A DNA stretch of 64,000 nucleotides from Amycolatopsis sacchari. GTDB lineage: Bacteria > Actinomycetota > Actinomycetes > Mycobacteriales > Pseudonocardiaceae. The notes under the pieces were generated by a model, which was not told the DNA's origin, made no database searches, and was given only the letters and a program-made list of their open reading frames with translations. The stretch covers positions 186,001 through 250,000 of the forward strand of contig NZ_FORP01000001.1 of assembly GCF_900114035.1 (NCBI RefSeq), written 5' to 3'. Position 1 is the first letter of the stretch; the number at the start of each line of letters is the position of its first letter. Shown here piece after piece: positions 7,625-20,516 of the stretch. The translations under genes were made by a program, and so were the position numbers.

Positions 7625-8242
7625 GTGCGCCTGACCCCGCGCGACACCCGCTTCTTCGACCTGCTCACCACCGCCGCGGGCAACCTGGTGACGGGAGCGG
7701 GCCTGCTGACCGAGCTGATCTCCGTGCCCATGGCGGAACGGGAGAAGGTCGCCCAGCTCATGCACGACACCGAGCACCTGGGCGACGACGCGACCCAGGA
7801 GATCATGCTCCAGCTCAACACCTCGTTCATCACCCCGTTCGACCGGCAGGACATCCAGCTGCTGGCCTCCCGCATCGATGACGTGCTCGACGACATGGAC
7901 GAGGCGGCCGACCTGGCGGTGCTGTACCGGATCGAGCAGTTCCCGCCGGGCGTGGAGGCGCTCGTCGAGCTGCTCGGGCGGGCCGCCACGCTCACCGCCG
8001 AGGCCATGCCCGGGATGCGCAAGGTCACCGAGCTGAGCGCGTTCTGGGAGGAGATCAACGCCATCGAGGACCAGGCCGACGGCGTGTACCGGCGGCTGCT
8101 CGCGCACCTGTTCAACACCGACGGCGCCGACCCGCTGACGGTGATGAAGACCAAGGAGGTCATCGACCGGCTCGAGTCGGCGGCCGACGCCTTCGAGCAC
8201 GTCGCGGACGTGGTGCAGACCATCGCGGTCAAGGAGTCCTAG
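7625..8242 (+). CDS. DUF47 (PhoU-like) regulator of the phosphate permease
   Basis: A 205-residue all-helical protein of the DUF47/PhoU-like family with the conserved metal-binding acidic motifs (HDTEHLGDDATQEI, RIDDVLDDMDEAAD, EEINAIEDQADGVYRR, DRLESAADAFEHVADV). These proteins accompany Pit-type permeases and modulate them. The GTG start at 7625 follows GAGAGGACC. The stop codon overlaps the start of the permease gene by one base (TAGTG), so the two are translationally coupled. Confidence 0.92.
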   Translation: MRLTPRDTRFFDLLTTAAGNLVTGAGLLTELISVPMAEREKVAQLMHDTEHLGDDATQEIMLQLNTSFITPFDRQDIQLLASRIDDVLDDMDEAADLAVLYRIEQFPPGVEALVELLGRAATLTAEAMPGMRKVTELSAFWEEINAIEDQADGVYRRLLAHLFNTDGADPLTVMKTKEVIDRLESAADAFEHVADVVQTIAVKES

Positions 8243-9243
8243 TGGACGGGACCACGCTCGGTCTGGTCCTCGTGATCCTGCTGACCGTCTTCTTCGACTA
8301 CACCAACGGCTTCCACGACGCGTCCAACGCGATCGCGAGCGCGGTGTCGACCAAGGCGCTGTCGCTGCGGGGCGCGCTGATCCTGGCGGGTGTGATGAAC
8401 CTGCTCGGCGCGCTGCTGAGCACCGGGATCGCGGTGACCGTCGCGAAAGGACTGATCGACCCGCCGCAGGGCTCGGCCGCGCTGAGCGTGGTGTTCTCCG
8501 CGCTCGTCGGCGCCGTCGCGTGGAACCTGATCACCTGGTACTTCGGGCTGCCCTCGTCGTCCTCGCACGCGCTCGTGGGCGGGCTCGTCGGCGCGGCGCT
8601 CGCGTCGGCGGGCACCGTGCACTGGGGCGGGGTGCTGGAGAAGGTGCTGATCCCGATGGTGCTCTCGCCGCTGGTCGGCCTCGTCTTCGGTTACCTCGGC
8701 ATGGTGGCGGCGCTGTGGCTGCTGCGGCGGCGCAACCCGCACAAGGTGGGGCACGTGTTCCGCCGTCTGCAGATCCTGTCGGCGGCGAGCCTCGCGCTCG
8801 GGCACGGGCTGCAGGACGCGCAGAAGGGCATGGGCATCATCGTGCTGGCGCTCGTCGCGAGCGGGCAGCAGAGCCTGTACACGGTGCCGCTGTGGGTGAC
8901 GCTGCTGTGCGCGGTCTCGCTGGGGCTGGGCACGTACTCGGGTGGCCTGCGGATCATGCGGACGCTCGGCCGCCGCGTCTTCCCGCTCGACCCGCCGCAC
9001 GGTTTCGTCGCGGAGGCGGTCGGCTCGTCCGTGCTGTACCTGACGGCGTTCGCGTTCCACGCCCCGGTTTCGACGACGCACGTGATCACGTCGGCGGTGA
9101 TGGGCGTGGGCGCGACGCGCCGGTTGTCGGCGGTGCGCTGGGGTGTGGCGCGGGACATCGTGCTGGGCTGGGTGCTGACGTTCCCGGCAGCCGCCGCGGT
9201 GGCCGCGCTCGCCTACGGGGTCACGCGCCTCGTCGTCGGATGA
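8242..9243 (+). CDS. pit: Low-affinity inorganic phosphate transporter, Pit family
   Basis: A 333-residue integral membrane protein with about 10 hydrophobic segments. It has the duplicated PD001131 signature: DYTNGFHDASNAIASAVSTKAL near the N-terminus and a related FHAPVSTTHVITSAVMGVG block near 275. The family carries out metal-phosphate:H+ symport across the cytoplasmic membrane. The length fits the short actinobacterial PitA group. Start GTG at 8242 is coupled to the DUF47 gene, a standard arrangement. Confidence 0.93.
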   Translation: MDGTTLGLVLVILLTVFFDYTNGFHDASNAIASAVSTKALSLRGALILAGVMNLLGALLSTGIAVTVAKGLIDPPQGSAALSVVFSALVGAVAWNLITWYFGLPSSSSHALVGGLVGAALASAGTVHWGGVLEKVLIPMVLSPLVGLVFGYLGMVAALWLLRRRNPHKVGHVFRRLQILSAASLALGHGLQDAQKGMGIIVLALVASGQQSLYTVPLWVTLLCAVSLGLGTYSGGLRIMRTLGRRVFPLDPPHGFVAEAVGSSVLYLTAFAFHAPVSTTHVITSAVMGVGATRRLSAVRWGVARDIVLGWVLTFPAAAAVAALAYGVTRLVVG

Positions 9244-9255
9244 TAGGAATGCGGG

Positions 9256-10569
9256 GTGAGCCAGATCGAGATCGCGGCCGACGAGGCCGTCACGCTGACC
9301 AGCGACCTGATCCGCATCGACACCACGAACACCGGTGATCCCGCGACGCTGGTGGGGGAGCGGGCGGCCGCGGAGTTCGTCGCCGAGAAGCTCACCGAGG
9401 TCGGCTACGAGATCGAATACGTCGAGTCGGGTGGCAAGAACCGGCACAACGTGATCACCCGCCTGCCGGGCGCGGACCGTTCACGTGGCGCCCTGCTGGT
9501 GCACGGGCACCTCGACGTGGTGCCCGCCGATCCCGCCGAGTGGTCGGTGCACCCGTTCTCGGGTGCGGTGCAGGACGGCTACGTGTGGGGCCGGGGTGCG
9601 GTCGACATGAAGGACATGGTCGGCATGACGCTGGCCGTGGCGCGGTACTACAAGCGCGAGGGCATCGTCCCGCCGCGCGACATCGTGTTCGCGTTCCTGG
9701 CCGACGAGGAGGCCGGCGGGAAGTTCGGCGCGCAGTGGCTGGTGGAGCACCGGCCGGAGCTGTTCGAGGGCGTGACGGAGGCGATCAGCGAGGTCGGCGG
9801 GTTCTCGGTCACGCTGAAGGACGACGTGCGGGCGTACCTCATCGAGACCGCCGAAAAGGGCATCCGGTGGATGAAGCTGCGGGCGCGCGGCACGGCCGGG
9901 CACGGCTCGATGATCCACCGGGACAACGCCGTCACGAAACTCTCGGAGGCCGTGGCGCGGCTGGGTAACCACCGCTTCCCGCTGGTGCTGACGGACTCCG
10001 TGAAGGAGTTCCTCGCGGGCGTCACCGAGATCACCGGGTGGGACTTCCCGGAGGACGACATCGAGGGCGCGGTCGCGAAGCTGGGCAACATCTCGCGGAT
10101 GGTCGGCGCGACGCTGCGGGACACGGCGAACCCGACGATGCTGACGGCGGGCTACAAGTCGAACGTGATCCCGTCGGTCGCCGAGGCGGCGGTGGACTGC
10201 CGCATCCTGCCCGGCAGGCTGGAGGCGTTCAACCGGGAGCTGGACGAGATCCTGGGCCCGGACATCGAAAAGGAGTGGATGGAACTCCCGCCGGTGGAAA
10301 CGACCTTCGACGGTGCGATCGTCGATGCCATGACGGCCTCGGTACTGGCAGAAGACCCGGGCGCGCGAACCCTGCCGTACATGCTGTCGGCGGGCACGGA
10401 CGCCAAGTCCTTCCAGTCACTGGGCATCCGGAACTTCGGGTTCGCACCCCTGAAGCTGCCCGCGGACCTGGACTTCTCGGCCCTGTTCCACGGCGTGGAC
10501 GAGCGGGTGCCGGTCGAGGCGCTGAAGTTCGGGACACGGGTGCTGGACCGGTTCTTCCGGGCGGCGTGA
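9256..10569 (+). CDS. M20 family metallopeptidase
   Basis: A 437-residue M20/M28-type di-zinc hydrolase (ArgE/DapE/CPG2/aminoacylase-1 group). Metal-binding blocks are visible: HGHLDVVPAD (first His and catalytic Asp), WGRGAVDMKD (bridging Asp), ADEEAGG (catalytic Glu and ligand) and FHGVDERVPV near the end (last His). Residues 185-300 form the dimerisation lid. The substrate is probably an N-acyl amino acid or a dipeptide. The GTG at 9256 fits the N-terminal helix. It is 12 bp after pit, probably by chance. A paralogue of similar length lies at 28260-29549. Confidence 0.88.
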   Translation: MSQIEIAADEAVTLTSDLIRIDTTNTGDPATLVGERAAAEFVAEKLTEVGYEIEYVESGGKNRHNVITRLPGADRSRGALLVHGHLDVVPADPAEWSVHPFSGAVQDGYVWGRGAVDMKDMVGMTLAVARYYKREGIVPPRDIVFAFLADEEAGGKFGAQWLVEHRPELFEGVTEAISEVGGFSVTLKDDVRAYLIETAEKGIRWMKLRARGTAGHGSMIHRDNAVTKLSEAVARLGNHRFPLVLTDSVKEFLAGVTEITGWDFPEDDIEGAVAKLGNISRMVGATLRDTANPTMLTAGYKSNVIPSVAEAAVDCRILPGRLEAFNRELDEILGPDIEKEWMELPPVETTFDGAIVDAMTASVLAEDPGARTLPYMLSAGTDAKSFQSLGIRNFGFAPLKLPADLDFSALFHGVDERVPVEALKFGTRVLDRFFRAA

Positions 10570-10711
10570 GGGGCAAAGCCGCTGCCTAGAGTTGGGTGAT
10601 CATCCGGAGCCTGCCCGCCGGCGAGGCGTTCTTTTGATCTTTTCGTCCTGTTCGCCGCTGGGCGTGTGAGTGGCGGGGGTCCACCGGCGCTGGCGCGCCT
10701 GCTGCGCGGCC

Positions 10712-10852
10712 CCACCCCCGCCCCGATCTTTGAGTGTTCACGGCCGATCCGTCGCGTCAAGAGCGCCTGCGGCGTCCCTTCGGGATGGGCTTCGCCCACT
10801 CTTGACCCGCCGGATCGGCCGTAAGTGCGGCTGGGGATCGGGGCGGGGGTGG
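10712..10852. repeat. Nested palindromic intergenic element, copy 1
   Basis: Three nested inverted-repeat layers: outer 17-bp perfect arms (10712-10728 and 10836-10852), middle 11-bp perfect arms CGGCCGATCCG/CGGATCGGCCG (10741-10751 and 10811-10821), and an inner 51-bp core (10756-10806) beginning GTCAAGAG and ending CTCTTGAC. The core is homologous, in reverse orientation, to 17206-17254. It fills most of the 402-bp spacer between two convergent genes. The rest of the spacer holds only GC-rich low-complexity sequence and a 23-bp direct repeat. Confidence 0.75.
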
Positions 10853-10919
10853 GTGTGGGCGGTGTGGCCGCTCGCTTCGCGTCGCCGGGTGGCGGTGTGT
10901 GGGCGGTGTGGCCGCTCGC
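10853..10919 (+). repeat. 23-bp direct repeat pair
   Basis: The 23-bp sequence at 10853-10875, which begins GTGTGGGCGGTGTGGCCGCT, recurs at 10897-10919, with 21 bp in between that is itself similar. It starts exactly where the nested palindrome ends. No gene is visible here. Confidence 0.6.
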
Positions 10920-10971
10920 GTTCGCGTTGCTGGGTGACCGTTTGTGGGTGGTCATCCCGTGCCTGCGGCTG

Positions 10972-11193
10972 TTACGAGGCCAGGTAGTTCACGTCCGCCG
11001 GGCGGCGCTTCCTGCGGAGCCAGACCCTGCGGGTGCCGTCGGAGTACAGGCGGACCGTGGACAGTTCCCAGCCCGCGAACTCCGCGTGGATGGACAGTTG
11101 CGTGGCGGCCGCACGCCGGGAGACGCCCGGTGGCAGCTGCAGCCGCCGGTACTCCCAGTCTCCGTCGACCACCGCCTCGGACGAGGTTGTCAT
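10972..11193 (-). CDS. Small conserved actinobacterial protein (DUF5703-like)
   Basis: A 73-residue soluble protein with a central DWEYRRLQLPPGVSRRAA block and a basic RRVWLRRKRR end. The pattern fits the small DUF5703 family found beside undecaprenyl pyrophosphate phosphatase and related genes in Actinobacteria; the function is unknown. The ATG at 11193 overlaps the stop of the lipoprotein gene by ATGA (11190-11193), so the two are translationally coupled. Confidence 0.75.
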   Translation of the reverse strand: MTTSSEAVVDGDWEYRRLQLPPGVSRRAAATQLSIHAEFAGWELSTVRLYSDGTRRVWLRRKRRPADVNYLAS

Positions 11194-12257
11194 GGCTGGA
11201 TCACCTGGACCCCTTCTCCCGTTGCCGAGCCGACGTAGACCTTGCCGGTCCGGGCGTCGACCGTTACCGAGTTCGGCTGGCGCACCGTCGGGAACCGGTA
11301 CTTCTCCACGGGCTCCCCACCCCGCACGTCGAAGCCCACCACCTCGTTGCGCTCCGTGAGCGTCACCCACGCCATCGAACGCTGGGCGTCGTACGCGATG
11401 CCGTACACGCCGCCGGGCACCGGGTACATCTGGCGCAACAACAGCGGATCCATCGAGAACGCGAGGAGCGCCCCCGCCCGCGTGTCCGTCACCAGGACCC
11501 GGCCGTACGAATCGGCCACGGCGTTGGTCGCGCCGTCGCCCGCCCGCAGGCCCTCACCGATCGCACCGCCCGGCACGTCGACCGTGAACACCGCCGTGCG
11601 CAGCCGGTCCAGCACCACCGTGTGGTCCCCCGAGTGCACCACCTCGTCGGCGCTGTACAGCCCGCCCGTGATCGTCTTCACGAGCTTCCCGCCCTGGTAC
11701 ACCTCGACGGCCTTGCGGTCCCGCACCGCCACCAGCGTGTCCGCGCCCGCCGCGACGGCGTCCGCGGGCTGGCCCGGCACGCCCAGCTCACCGGCCTGGC
11801 CACCGCCCACCGGGACGCTCGCCACGGTCCCGCGCCCGGGGATGCTGGCCAGCACCTGCCCGGCGCCGAAGCTCAGCTGCTCGACAGCACCCGGCACCGC
11901 GACCCGCACGGGCTGCGCGCCCTGCTCATCGAGCCGGTACAGCAGCACCGCGGGCGGCTGGTCCACCGCCACGGCCAGCGTCCGGGACGCCGCGTCCGCC
12001 GCCATCGCCGTCACCGCCGGCGACGCCAGCACCGTGCCGGCGGGCGTCACAGCGGGGGCGGGGGAAACGGCGGCCGTCGCCGCGACCGGGTTGTTCACGA
12101 TCTGCAGCTCGTCGTCGCCCTTGCCGGTGTCCGAGGAGCAGCCCGCCACGAGCAGCGCGCACGCGACCGGCATTGCCACCACGGCGGACCTCCGCACCCG
12201 ACCTCCGGACCTTCCGACGTTGCGCCCCAGCATCCTCCACAATGCCCGCCACGTCAC
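11190..12257 (-). CDS. Secreted beta-propeller lipoprotein
   Basis: A 355-residue protein with an N-terminal signal and lipobox LLVAGC (lipidated Cys about residue 40), then a long series of short beta-strand repeats ending in VDARTGKVYVGSATGEGV, as in YncE-like or SMP-30-like propellers. It is probably anchored on the outer face of the cytoplasmic membrane. Ligand unknown. The GTG at 12257 gives a complete n-region; a closer ATG at 12233 is possible but its Shine-Dalgarno would touch the start. It is transcribed after the aldo/keto reductase and coupled to the small downstream protein. Confidence 0.8.
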   Translation of the reverse strand: MTWRALWRMLGRNVGRSGGRVRRSAVVAMPVACALLVAGCSSDTGKGDDELQIVNNPVAATAAVSPAPAVTPAGTVLASPAVTAMAADAASRTLAVAVDQPPAVLLYRLDEQGAQPVRVAVPGAVEQLSFGAGQVLASIPGRGTVASVPVGGGQAGELGVPGQPADAVAAGADTLVAVRDRKAVEVYQGGKLVKTITGGLYSADEVVHSGDHTVVLDRLRTAVFTVDVPGGAIGEGLRAGDGATNAVADSYGRVLVTDTRAGALLAFSMDPLLLRQMYPVPGGVYGIAYDAQRSMAWVTLTERNEVVGFDVRGGEPVEKYRFPTVRQPNSVTVDARTGKVYVGSATGEGVQVIQP

Positions 12258-12275
12258 GTCTGTGTCACCTGCTTG

Positions 12276-13238
12276 TCACCTCGGCCACCGCTCCGGGTAA
12301 CCGAACTCGATCGCGCTGACGTCGTCCAGCGCGGCTTTGATGGCGTTCGGGAGCACGATCTCCTCCGCCGCGAGCGAGCCCGTGAGCTGCCCCGTGTCCC
12401 GCGCCCCGACCACCGGCGCGACCACTCCGGGCCGGTCCCGGACCCACGCGAGCGCGACCGCCAGCGGCGACGTGCCGAGGCCGTCCGCCGCGGTGGACAC
12501 CGCCTCCACGATGCGGGCCGCGCGGTCGGTGCGGTGCTGCTCGACGTACCCCGCGTACGTGGGGGAGGCGCCGCGCGAGTCCGCCGGGGTGCCCGTGCGG
12601 TACTTGCCGGTCAGCACGCCCCGGCCCAGCGGCGCCCACGGCAGCAGCCCGACCCCGTGGTGCAGCGCGGCGGGCACGACCTCCCGCTCGACCCCGCGTT
12701 CGACCAGCGAGTACTCGGCCTGCACCGACACCAGCGGCAGCGTGCTGCTCGCCGCGGCCGTGGCCAGCTGCCAGCCGGAGTAGTTGGAGACGCCGACGTA
12801 GCGGACCTTGCCCGACGTCACGGCGTAGTCGAGGGCGGAGAGCGTCTCGGCCAGCGGGACGGTGTCGTCCCACGCGTGCAGCTGCCACAGGTCGATGTGG
12901 TCCACGCCGAGCCTGCGCAGCGAACCGTCGAGCGCCGACAGCAGGGCGCCGCGGGAGGCGCCGCCGCCGAACGGGCCGTCCGTGCGCCGGGCGACGGCCT
13001 TCGTGGCGATCACGACGTCCTCGCGGGGCACCAGGTCCGCCAGCAGCCCGCCCAGGATCCGCTCGCACTCGCCCTCGGCGTAGATGTCCGCCGTGTCGAC
13101 GAGCGTGCCGCCGGCGTCCACGAACGCGACCAGCTGGCTCGCCGCCTCGTCGGCGTCGGTCTCCCCGCCCCAGCTCATCGTGCCGAGCGCCATCCGGGAG
13201 ACGCGCAGTCCCGACCGGCCCAGCTGTCGCTTCTCCAT
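12276..13238 (-). CDS. Aldo/keto reductase
   Basis: A 320-residue (beta/alpha)8 NADPH-dependent oxidoreductase. The catalytic Asp-Tyr-Lys-His tetrad is visible in [20 protein letters not shown] and LWQLHAWDD. The N-terminal [19 protein letters not shown] is the standard family start, supporting the ATG at 13238. It is divergent from uppP with a 115-bp spacer and followed by the lipoprotein gene. In many actinobacteria an aldo/keto reductase sits next to uppP, so this is a conserved locus rather than a pathway clue. Confidence 0.9.
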   Translation of the reverse strand: MEKRQLGRSGLRVSRMALGTMSWGGETDADEAASQLVAFVDAGGTLVDTADIYAEGECERILGGLLADLVPREDVVIATKAVARRTDGPFGGGASRGALLSALDGSLRRLGVDHIDLWQLHAWDDTVPLAETLSALDYAVTSGKVRYVGVSNYSGWQLATAAASSTLPLVSVQAEYSLVERGVEREVVPAALHHGVGLLPWAPLGRGVLTGKYRTGTPADSRGASPTYAGYVEQHRTDRAARIVEAVSTAADGLGTSPLAVALAWVRDRPGVVAPVVGARDTGQLTGSLAAEEIVLPNAIKAALDDVSAIEFGYPERWPR

Positions 13239-13353
13239 GCCACAGAGAGTAACTGCCCTGCACGGACTCAAGCCCGACGGTCCGGTGATCAACGCTGCCG
13301 ATACCCTTCGGCACCGTGCAAATCAGACTCAACCCGACAAAGGCCCGGTGACC

Positions 13354-14190
13354 ATGGGCTGGATCGAAGCGATCATCCTCGGCCTCGTGCAGGGCCTGAC
13401 CGAGTTCCTCCCCATCTCCTCCAGCGCGCACCTGCGCATCACCGCCGCGCTGGCCGGCTGGGAGGACCCCGGCGCCGCGTTCACCGCGGTGATCCAGATC
13501 GGCACCGAGCTGGCGGTGATCCTCTACTTCGGCCGCAAGATCGGCCGGATCATCCGCGCCTGGTTCCTGTCGATCTTCCGCAGCGAGTGGCGGCAAGACC
13601 CGGACGCGCGGATGGGCTGGCTGGTGATCGTCGGCTCGATCCCGATCGTCGTGCTGGGCCTGCTGTTCCAGGACTCCATCCACTCGACGTTCCGCGACCT
13701 GCGGATCACCGCGACGGTGCTGATCGTGTTCGGCATCATCCTCGCGATCGCCGACCGGGTGGGCCGCCAGTACCGCACGCTGGACCACCTCACCGTGCGG
13801 CACGGCCTCACCTTCGGCATCGCGCAGGCGCTCGCGCTGGTGCCGGGCGTGTCGCGCTCCGGCGGCACCGTCACGGGCGGTCTGCTGCTCGGCTACACGC
13901 GTGCCGAGGCGACCGAGTACTCGTTCCTGCTCGCCGTGCCCGCCGTGCTCGGCTCGGGCTTCTACGAGGTCAGCAAGATCGGCGAGGGCAGCGGCCCCGA
14001 GTGGGGGCCGACGATCCTCGCGACGCTCGTCTCGTTCGGCGTGGGCTACCTGGTGATCTCGTGGCTGATGCGGTTCATCAAGACACGCAGCTACGTCCCG
14101 TTCGTGATCTACCGGGTGGCGCTGGGCATCGCGCTGTTCGTGCTGATCGCCGTGGGCACGCTGGACCCGAAGGCCGGTCCGGACTTCTGA
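13354..14190 (+). CDS. uppP: Undecaprenyl-diphosphate phosphatase
   Basis: A 278-residue polytopic membrane enzyme (BacA/UppP family) that recycles the lipid carrier by removing a phosphate from undecaprenyl diphosphate, needed for peptidoglycan synthesis. Both signature blocks are present: [16 protein letters not shown] near the N-terminus (conserved Glu and Ser) and [15 protein letters not shown] near 175 (catalytic Arg region). About eight hydrophobic segments are seen. ATG at 13354; a GTG two codons earlier is also possible. It is followed after 6 bp by a histidine phosphatase, the common actinobacterial order. Confidence 0.95.
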   Translation: MGWIEAIILGLVQGLTEFLPISSSAHLRITAALAGWEDPGAAFTAVIQIGTELAVILYFGRKIGRIIRAWFLSIFRSEWRQDPDARMGWLVIVGSIPIVVLGLLFQDSIHSTFRDLRITATVLIVFGIILAIADRVGRQYRTLDHLTVRHGLTFGIAQALALVPGVSRSGGTVTGGLLLGYTRAEATEYSFLLAVPAVLGSGFYEVSKIGEGSGPEWGPTILATLVSFGVGYLVISWLMRFIKTRSYVPFVIYRVALGIALFVLIAVGTLDPKAGPDF

Positions 14191-14196
14191 CGTAGT

Positions 14197-14916
14197 GTGG
14201 CGGCCGTGGCTACCGTGATCCTCCTGCGGCACGGCCGCTCGACCGCCAACGGTTCGGGCGTGCTGGCCGGGCGCACCCCCAAGGTGGGGCTCGACGACAC
14301 CGGCCGCGGCCAGGCCGACGCACTGCCCGGCAGGCTGGCCGGCGTGCCGCTGGCCGAGGCCGTCGTGTCGCCGATGCTGCGCTGCAAGCAGACCGTCGCC
14401 CCGCTGCTCGCCGAGCGGGGGCTCGACCGCACCGTCGAGCCCCGGCTGTCCGAAGTGGACTACGGCGAGTGGACGGGGCGCGAGCTGAAGACGCTCGTCA
14501 AGGAACCGCTCTGGCGGGTGGTGCAGGCGCACCCGTCCGCGGCGGTCTTCCCCGGCGGCGAGGGCCTGGCGAGCATGCAGGCCAGGGCCGTGGCGGCGGT
14601 GCGCGAGCACGACGCCCGGATCAGCGCCGAGCACGGCGACCACGCGGTCTGGCTGCTGTGCAGCCACGGCGACGTGCTCAAGGCGATCCTCGCCGACGCG
14701 CTGGGCCAGCACCTGGACGCGTTCCAGCGGATCGTGGTCGACCCGGCGTCGATCTCCGTCGTGCGCTACACCGAGACGCGGCCGTTCGTGCTGCGGGTCA
14801 ACGACCACGGCACGGACTTCGCCGGGATCGTGCCCCCGCCGCCGAAGCGGGGTAGGAAGAAGGCATCCTCCGACGCGGAGGTCGGAGGTTCCACAGGACG
14901 AAGGGGCCGTCAGTGA
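14197..14916 (+). CDS. Histidine phosphatase family protein
   Basis: A 239-residue branch of the phosphoglycerate mutase-like superfamily. The catalytic RHG motif is at residues 10-14 (LLRHGRST), a second conserved Arg is in the SPMLRCKQT block, and the second His is in LCSHGDVLKA. A basic C-terminal tail follows the fold. These enzymes hydrolyse small phosphate esters; the substrate is unknown. GTG starts at 14197 and 14206 are both possible. The gene is in the uppP operon and overlaps the peptidase start by GTGA. Confidence 0.88.
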   Translation: MAAVATVILLRHGRSTANGSGVLAGRTPKVGLDDTGRGQADALPGRLAGVPLAEAVVSPMLRCKQTVAPLLAERGLDRTVEPRLSEVDYGEWTGRELKTLVKEPLWRVVQAHPSAAVFPGGEGLASMQARAVAAVREHDARISAEHGDHAVWLLCSHGDVLKAILADALGQHLDAFQRIVVDPASISVVRYTETRPFVLRVNDHGTDFAGIVPPPPKRGRKKASSDAEVGGSTGRRGRQ

Positions 14917-16973
14917 ACTCTCAGCTCTCTCCGGACAACCCGTTCGCGAGCCCGAGCGAGCTGCCCTACGGGCTGCCGCCGTTCGACCGGATCGCCGACG
15001 AGCACTACGCGCCCGCGTTCGAGGCCGGGCTGGCCGAGCACGCCGCCGAGGTCGAGGCCATCGCCGCGAACCCGGAGCCGCCGACGTTCGACAACACGAT
15101 CGTCGCGCTGGAGAAGTCGGGGCGGCTGCTGTCGCGGGTGGCGTCGGTGTTCTTCAACCTCACCTCCTCGGACACGAACCCGGTGCTGCAGGACCTGCAG
15201 GCCGAGGTCGCGCCGAAGCTCGCCGCGCACTCCGACGCCATCCACCTCGACCCGCGGTTGTACGGGCGGGTGCGGGAGCTGTACGAGCGGCGGGAGTCGC
15301 TGGGCCTGGACGCGGAGTCGTCGTGGCTGCTGGAGCGCGTGCACACCGACTTCCAGCGGGCCGGCGCCGGGCTGCCGGAGGGCGACCAGGAGCGGCTGCG
15401 CGAGCTCAACGCGGAACTGTCCACTTTGAGCACCCGCTTCCAGGAGAACCTGTTGCGGGACACCAATGATCTCGCCGTCGTGGTGGACGACGAGCGGGAG
15501 CTGGCCGGGTTGTCGGCGGACGCGGTGGCCGCGGCCCGCGAGGCGGCGAACTCGCGCGGGCTGACGGGGAAGTTCCTGCTGACGCTGAACCTGCCGACGT
15601 CGCAGCCGCTGCTGGCGTCGCTGGAGAACCGCGCGGTGCGGGAGCGCTTGTTCCGCGCCTCGGTTTCGCGCGGCAAGCGGGGCAACGACAACGACAACAG
15701 CGAGGTGCTGACGCGCATCGCCGCGTTGCGGGCGGAGCGGGCGGCGTTGCTGGGCCACCCGCACCACGCGGCGTACGTGATCTCGGACGAGACCGCGGGG
15801 ACGGCGGAGGCGGCGATCGGCCTGCTGGAGCGCCTCGCCCCGGCCGCGGTGGCGAACGCGAAGCGGGACGCCGAGGAGCTGCAGCGGTACCTGGAGCAGG
15901 ACGTGCCGGGCGCGACGCTGGAGCCGTGGGACTGGGCGTTCTACGGCGAGCGGGTGCGCAAGGCGCGGTACGACGTCGACGACGCCACGCTGCGGCCGTA
16001 CTTCGAGCTGGACCGCGTGGTGCGGGACGGCGTGTTCTTCGCGGCGAACAAGCTGTACGGGCTGAGCTTCACGGAGCGGCACGACCTGCCGGCGTACCAC
16101 CCCGACGTGCGGGTGTTCGAGGTGTTCGACGCGGACGGTGCGCCGCTGGGGCTGTTCCTGGGTGACTACTACACGCGGGACTCCAAGCGCGGTGGCGCGT
16201 GGATGAACACGTTCGTCGACCAGTCGGGCCTGCTGGGGGAGCGGCCGGTCGTGGTGAACAACTTGAACATCGCGCGCCCGCCGCAGGGTGAGCCGACGCT
16301 GCTGACGTTCGACGAGGTGGTGACGGCGTTCCACGAGTTCGGGCACGCCCTGCACGCGCTGCTGTCGGACGTGCGGTACCCGACGTTCTCGGGCACGAAC
16401 GTGCCGCGGGACTTCGTGGAGTACCCGTCGCAGGTCAACGAGATGTGGATGCTGTGGCCGGAGGTGCTGGCGAACTACGCGAAGCACCACGAGACGGGGG
16501 AGCCGCTGCCGCAGCGGCTGGTGGAGCGCCTGCAGGAGGCGGCCCAGTACGGCCAGGGCTACTCGACGACGGAGTACCTGGCGGCGGCGCTGCTGGACCA
16601 GGCGTGGCACACCATCTCCCCGGACGACGACGTGCGGGACGTGGCGGGCTTCGAGGCGGCGGCGCTGGAGAAGGCCGGGGTGGCGCTGCCCGTGGTGCCG
16701 CCGAGGTACCAGAGCACGTACTTCGCCCACATCTTCAGCGGCGGTTATTCGGCGGGCTACTACTCCTACATCTGGAGCGAGGTCCTGGACGCCGACACGG
16801 TCGAATGGTTCCGCGAAAACGGCGGCCTGACCAGGGCGAACGGGGACCACTTCCGGAAGGAGCTGCTGAGCAAGGGCGGGAGCACGGACTCGATGGCCGC
16901 GTTCCGCACGTTCCGCGGCCGGGACCCGGAGATCACGCCACTGCTGAAACGCCGGGGTCTGACGGGAGTGTAA
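14913..16973 (+). CDS. M3 family oligopeptidase
   Basis: A 686-residue zinc peptidase of the OpdA/Dcp type, with no signal peptide, so cytosolic. The HExxH zinc site is HEFGH at 474-478 ([14 protein letters not shown]), followed about 25 residues later by the third ligand region (PSQVNEMWM). The N-terminal half is the helical lid. These enzymes cleave short peptides during protein turnover. It overlaps the histidine phosphatase by 4 bp (GTGA). The C-terminus ([19 protein letters not shown]) is the well-conserved M3 substrate-binding block. Confidence 0.93.
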   Translation: MNSQLSPDNPFASPSELPYGLPPFDRIADEHYAPAFEAGLAEHAAEVEAIAANPEPPTFDNTIVALEKSGRLLSRVASVFFNLTSSDTNPVLQDLQAEVAPKLAAHSDAIHLDPRLYGRVRELYERRESLGLDAESSWLLERVHTDFQRAGAGLPEGDQERLRELNAELSTLSTRFQENLLRDTNDLAVVVDDERELAGLSADAVAAAREAANSRGLTGKFLLTLNLPTSQPLLASLENRAVRERLFRASVSRGKRGNDNDNSEVLTRIAALRAERAALLGHPHHAAYVISDETAGTAEAAIGLLERLAPAAVANAKRDAEELQRYLEQDVPGATLEPWDWAFYGERVRKARYDVDDATLRPYFELDRVVRDGVFFAANKLYGLSFTERHDLPAYHPDVRVFEVFDADGAPLGLFLGDYYTRDSKRGGAWMNTFVDQSGLLGERPVVVNNLNIARPPQGEPTLLTFDEVVTAFHEFGHALHALLSDVRYPTFSGTNVPRDFVEYPSQVNEMWMLWPEVLANYAKHHETGEPLPQRLVERLQEAAQYGQGYSTTEYLAAALLDQAWHTISPDDDVRDVAGFEAAALEKAGVALPVVPPRYQSTYFAHIFSGGYSAGYYSYIWSEVLDADTVEWFRENGGLTRANGDHFRKELLSKGGSTDSMAAFRTFRGRDPEITPLLKRRGLTGV

Positions 16974-17165
16974 GCGGGGGTTGGCCCCGCCGCGGCGGGA
17001 GCCGGGGACGCCCCGGTGCTGACGTGGCGGGGTTTGCGCGGGAGTTCCAGCCGGAAGGCCCCCGCCGGGTGCTGGCGAACGCCCCAGCACCCACCCCCAC
17101 CCCCGCACCCCAGGGCCGAGGGCGCGCCAGCGCCCAACGGCCCCAGGCCCTTACACCCCTCCCGC

Positions 17166-17292
17166 CCCTTCGCCCCCAGCCCGCTTTGCGCGCGGCCGGG
17201 GGCGGGCCAAGAGTGGCGAAGCCATCGCGAAGCGACGCCGAAGGCGCTCTTGACGCGCCCCCTCCGCGCGTAAAACCCTCAAAAGCGAAGGG
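17166..17292. repeat. Nested palindromic intergenic element, copy 2
   Basis: The core at 17206-17254 (from CCAAGAGTGGCGAAG to CGCTCTTGAC) matches the reverse complement of the 10756-10806 core over about 50 bases with few differences. It is flanked by GC-rich arms around 17189-17204 and 17256-17270 and by CCCTTCGC/GCGAAGGG (17166-17173 and 17285-17292). The element fills much of the 394-bp spacer between convergent M3 peptidase and mdh genes. Nothing else coding is visible in that spacer. Confidence 0.7.
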
Positions 17293-17315
17293 CCCCAACC
17301 CACCCCCGAACGCAA

Positions 17316-17345
17316 CGACGCCCCGGCCGCCAGGCCGGGGCGTCG
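17316..17345 (-). terminator. Terminator of the mdh gene
   Basis: A perfect 13-bp stem, CGACGCCCCGGCC (17316-17328) with GGCCGGGGCGTCG (17333-17345), closed by a 4-base loop. It lies 22 bp beyond the mdh stop on the minus strand. It lacks a long U tail, as usual in high-GC genomes. Confidence 0.75.
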
Positions 17346-17367
17346 AGCCGAACACCGAAAGCAGAAC

Positions 17368-20515
<3,148 letters not shown>

Positions 20516-20516
<1 letters not shown>

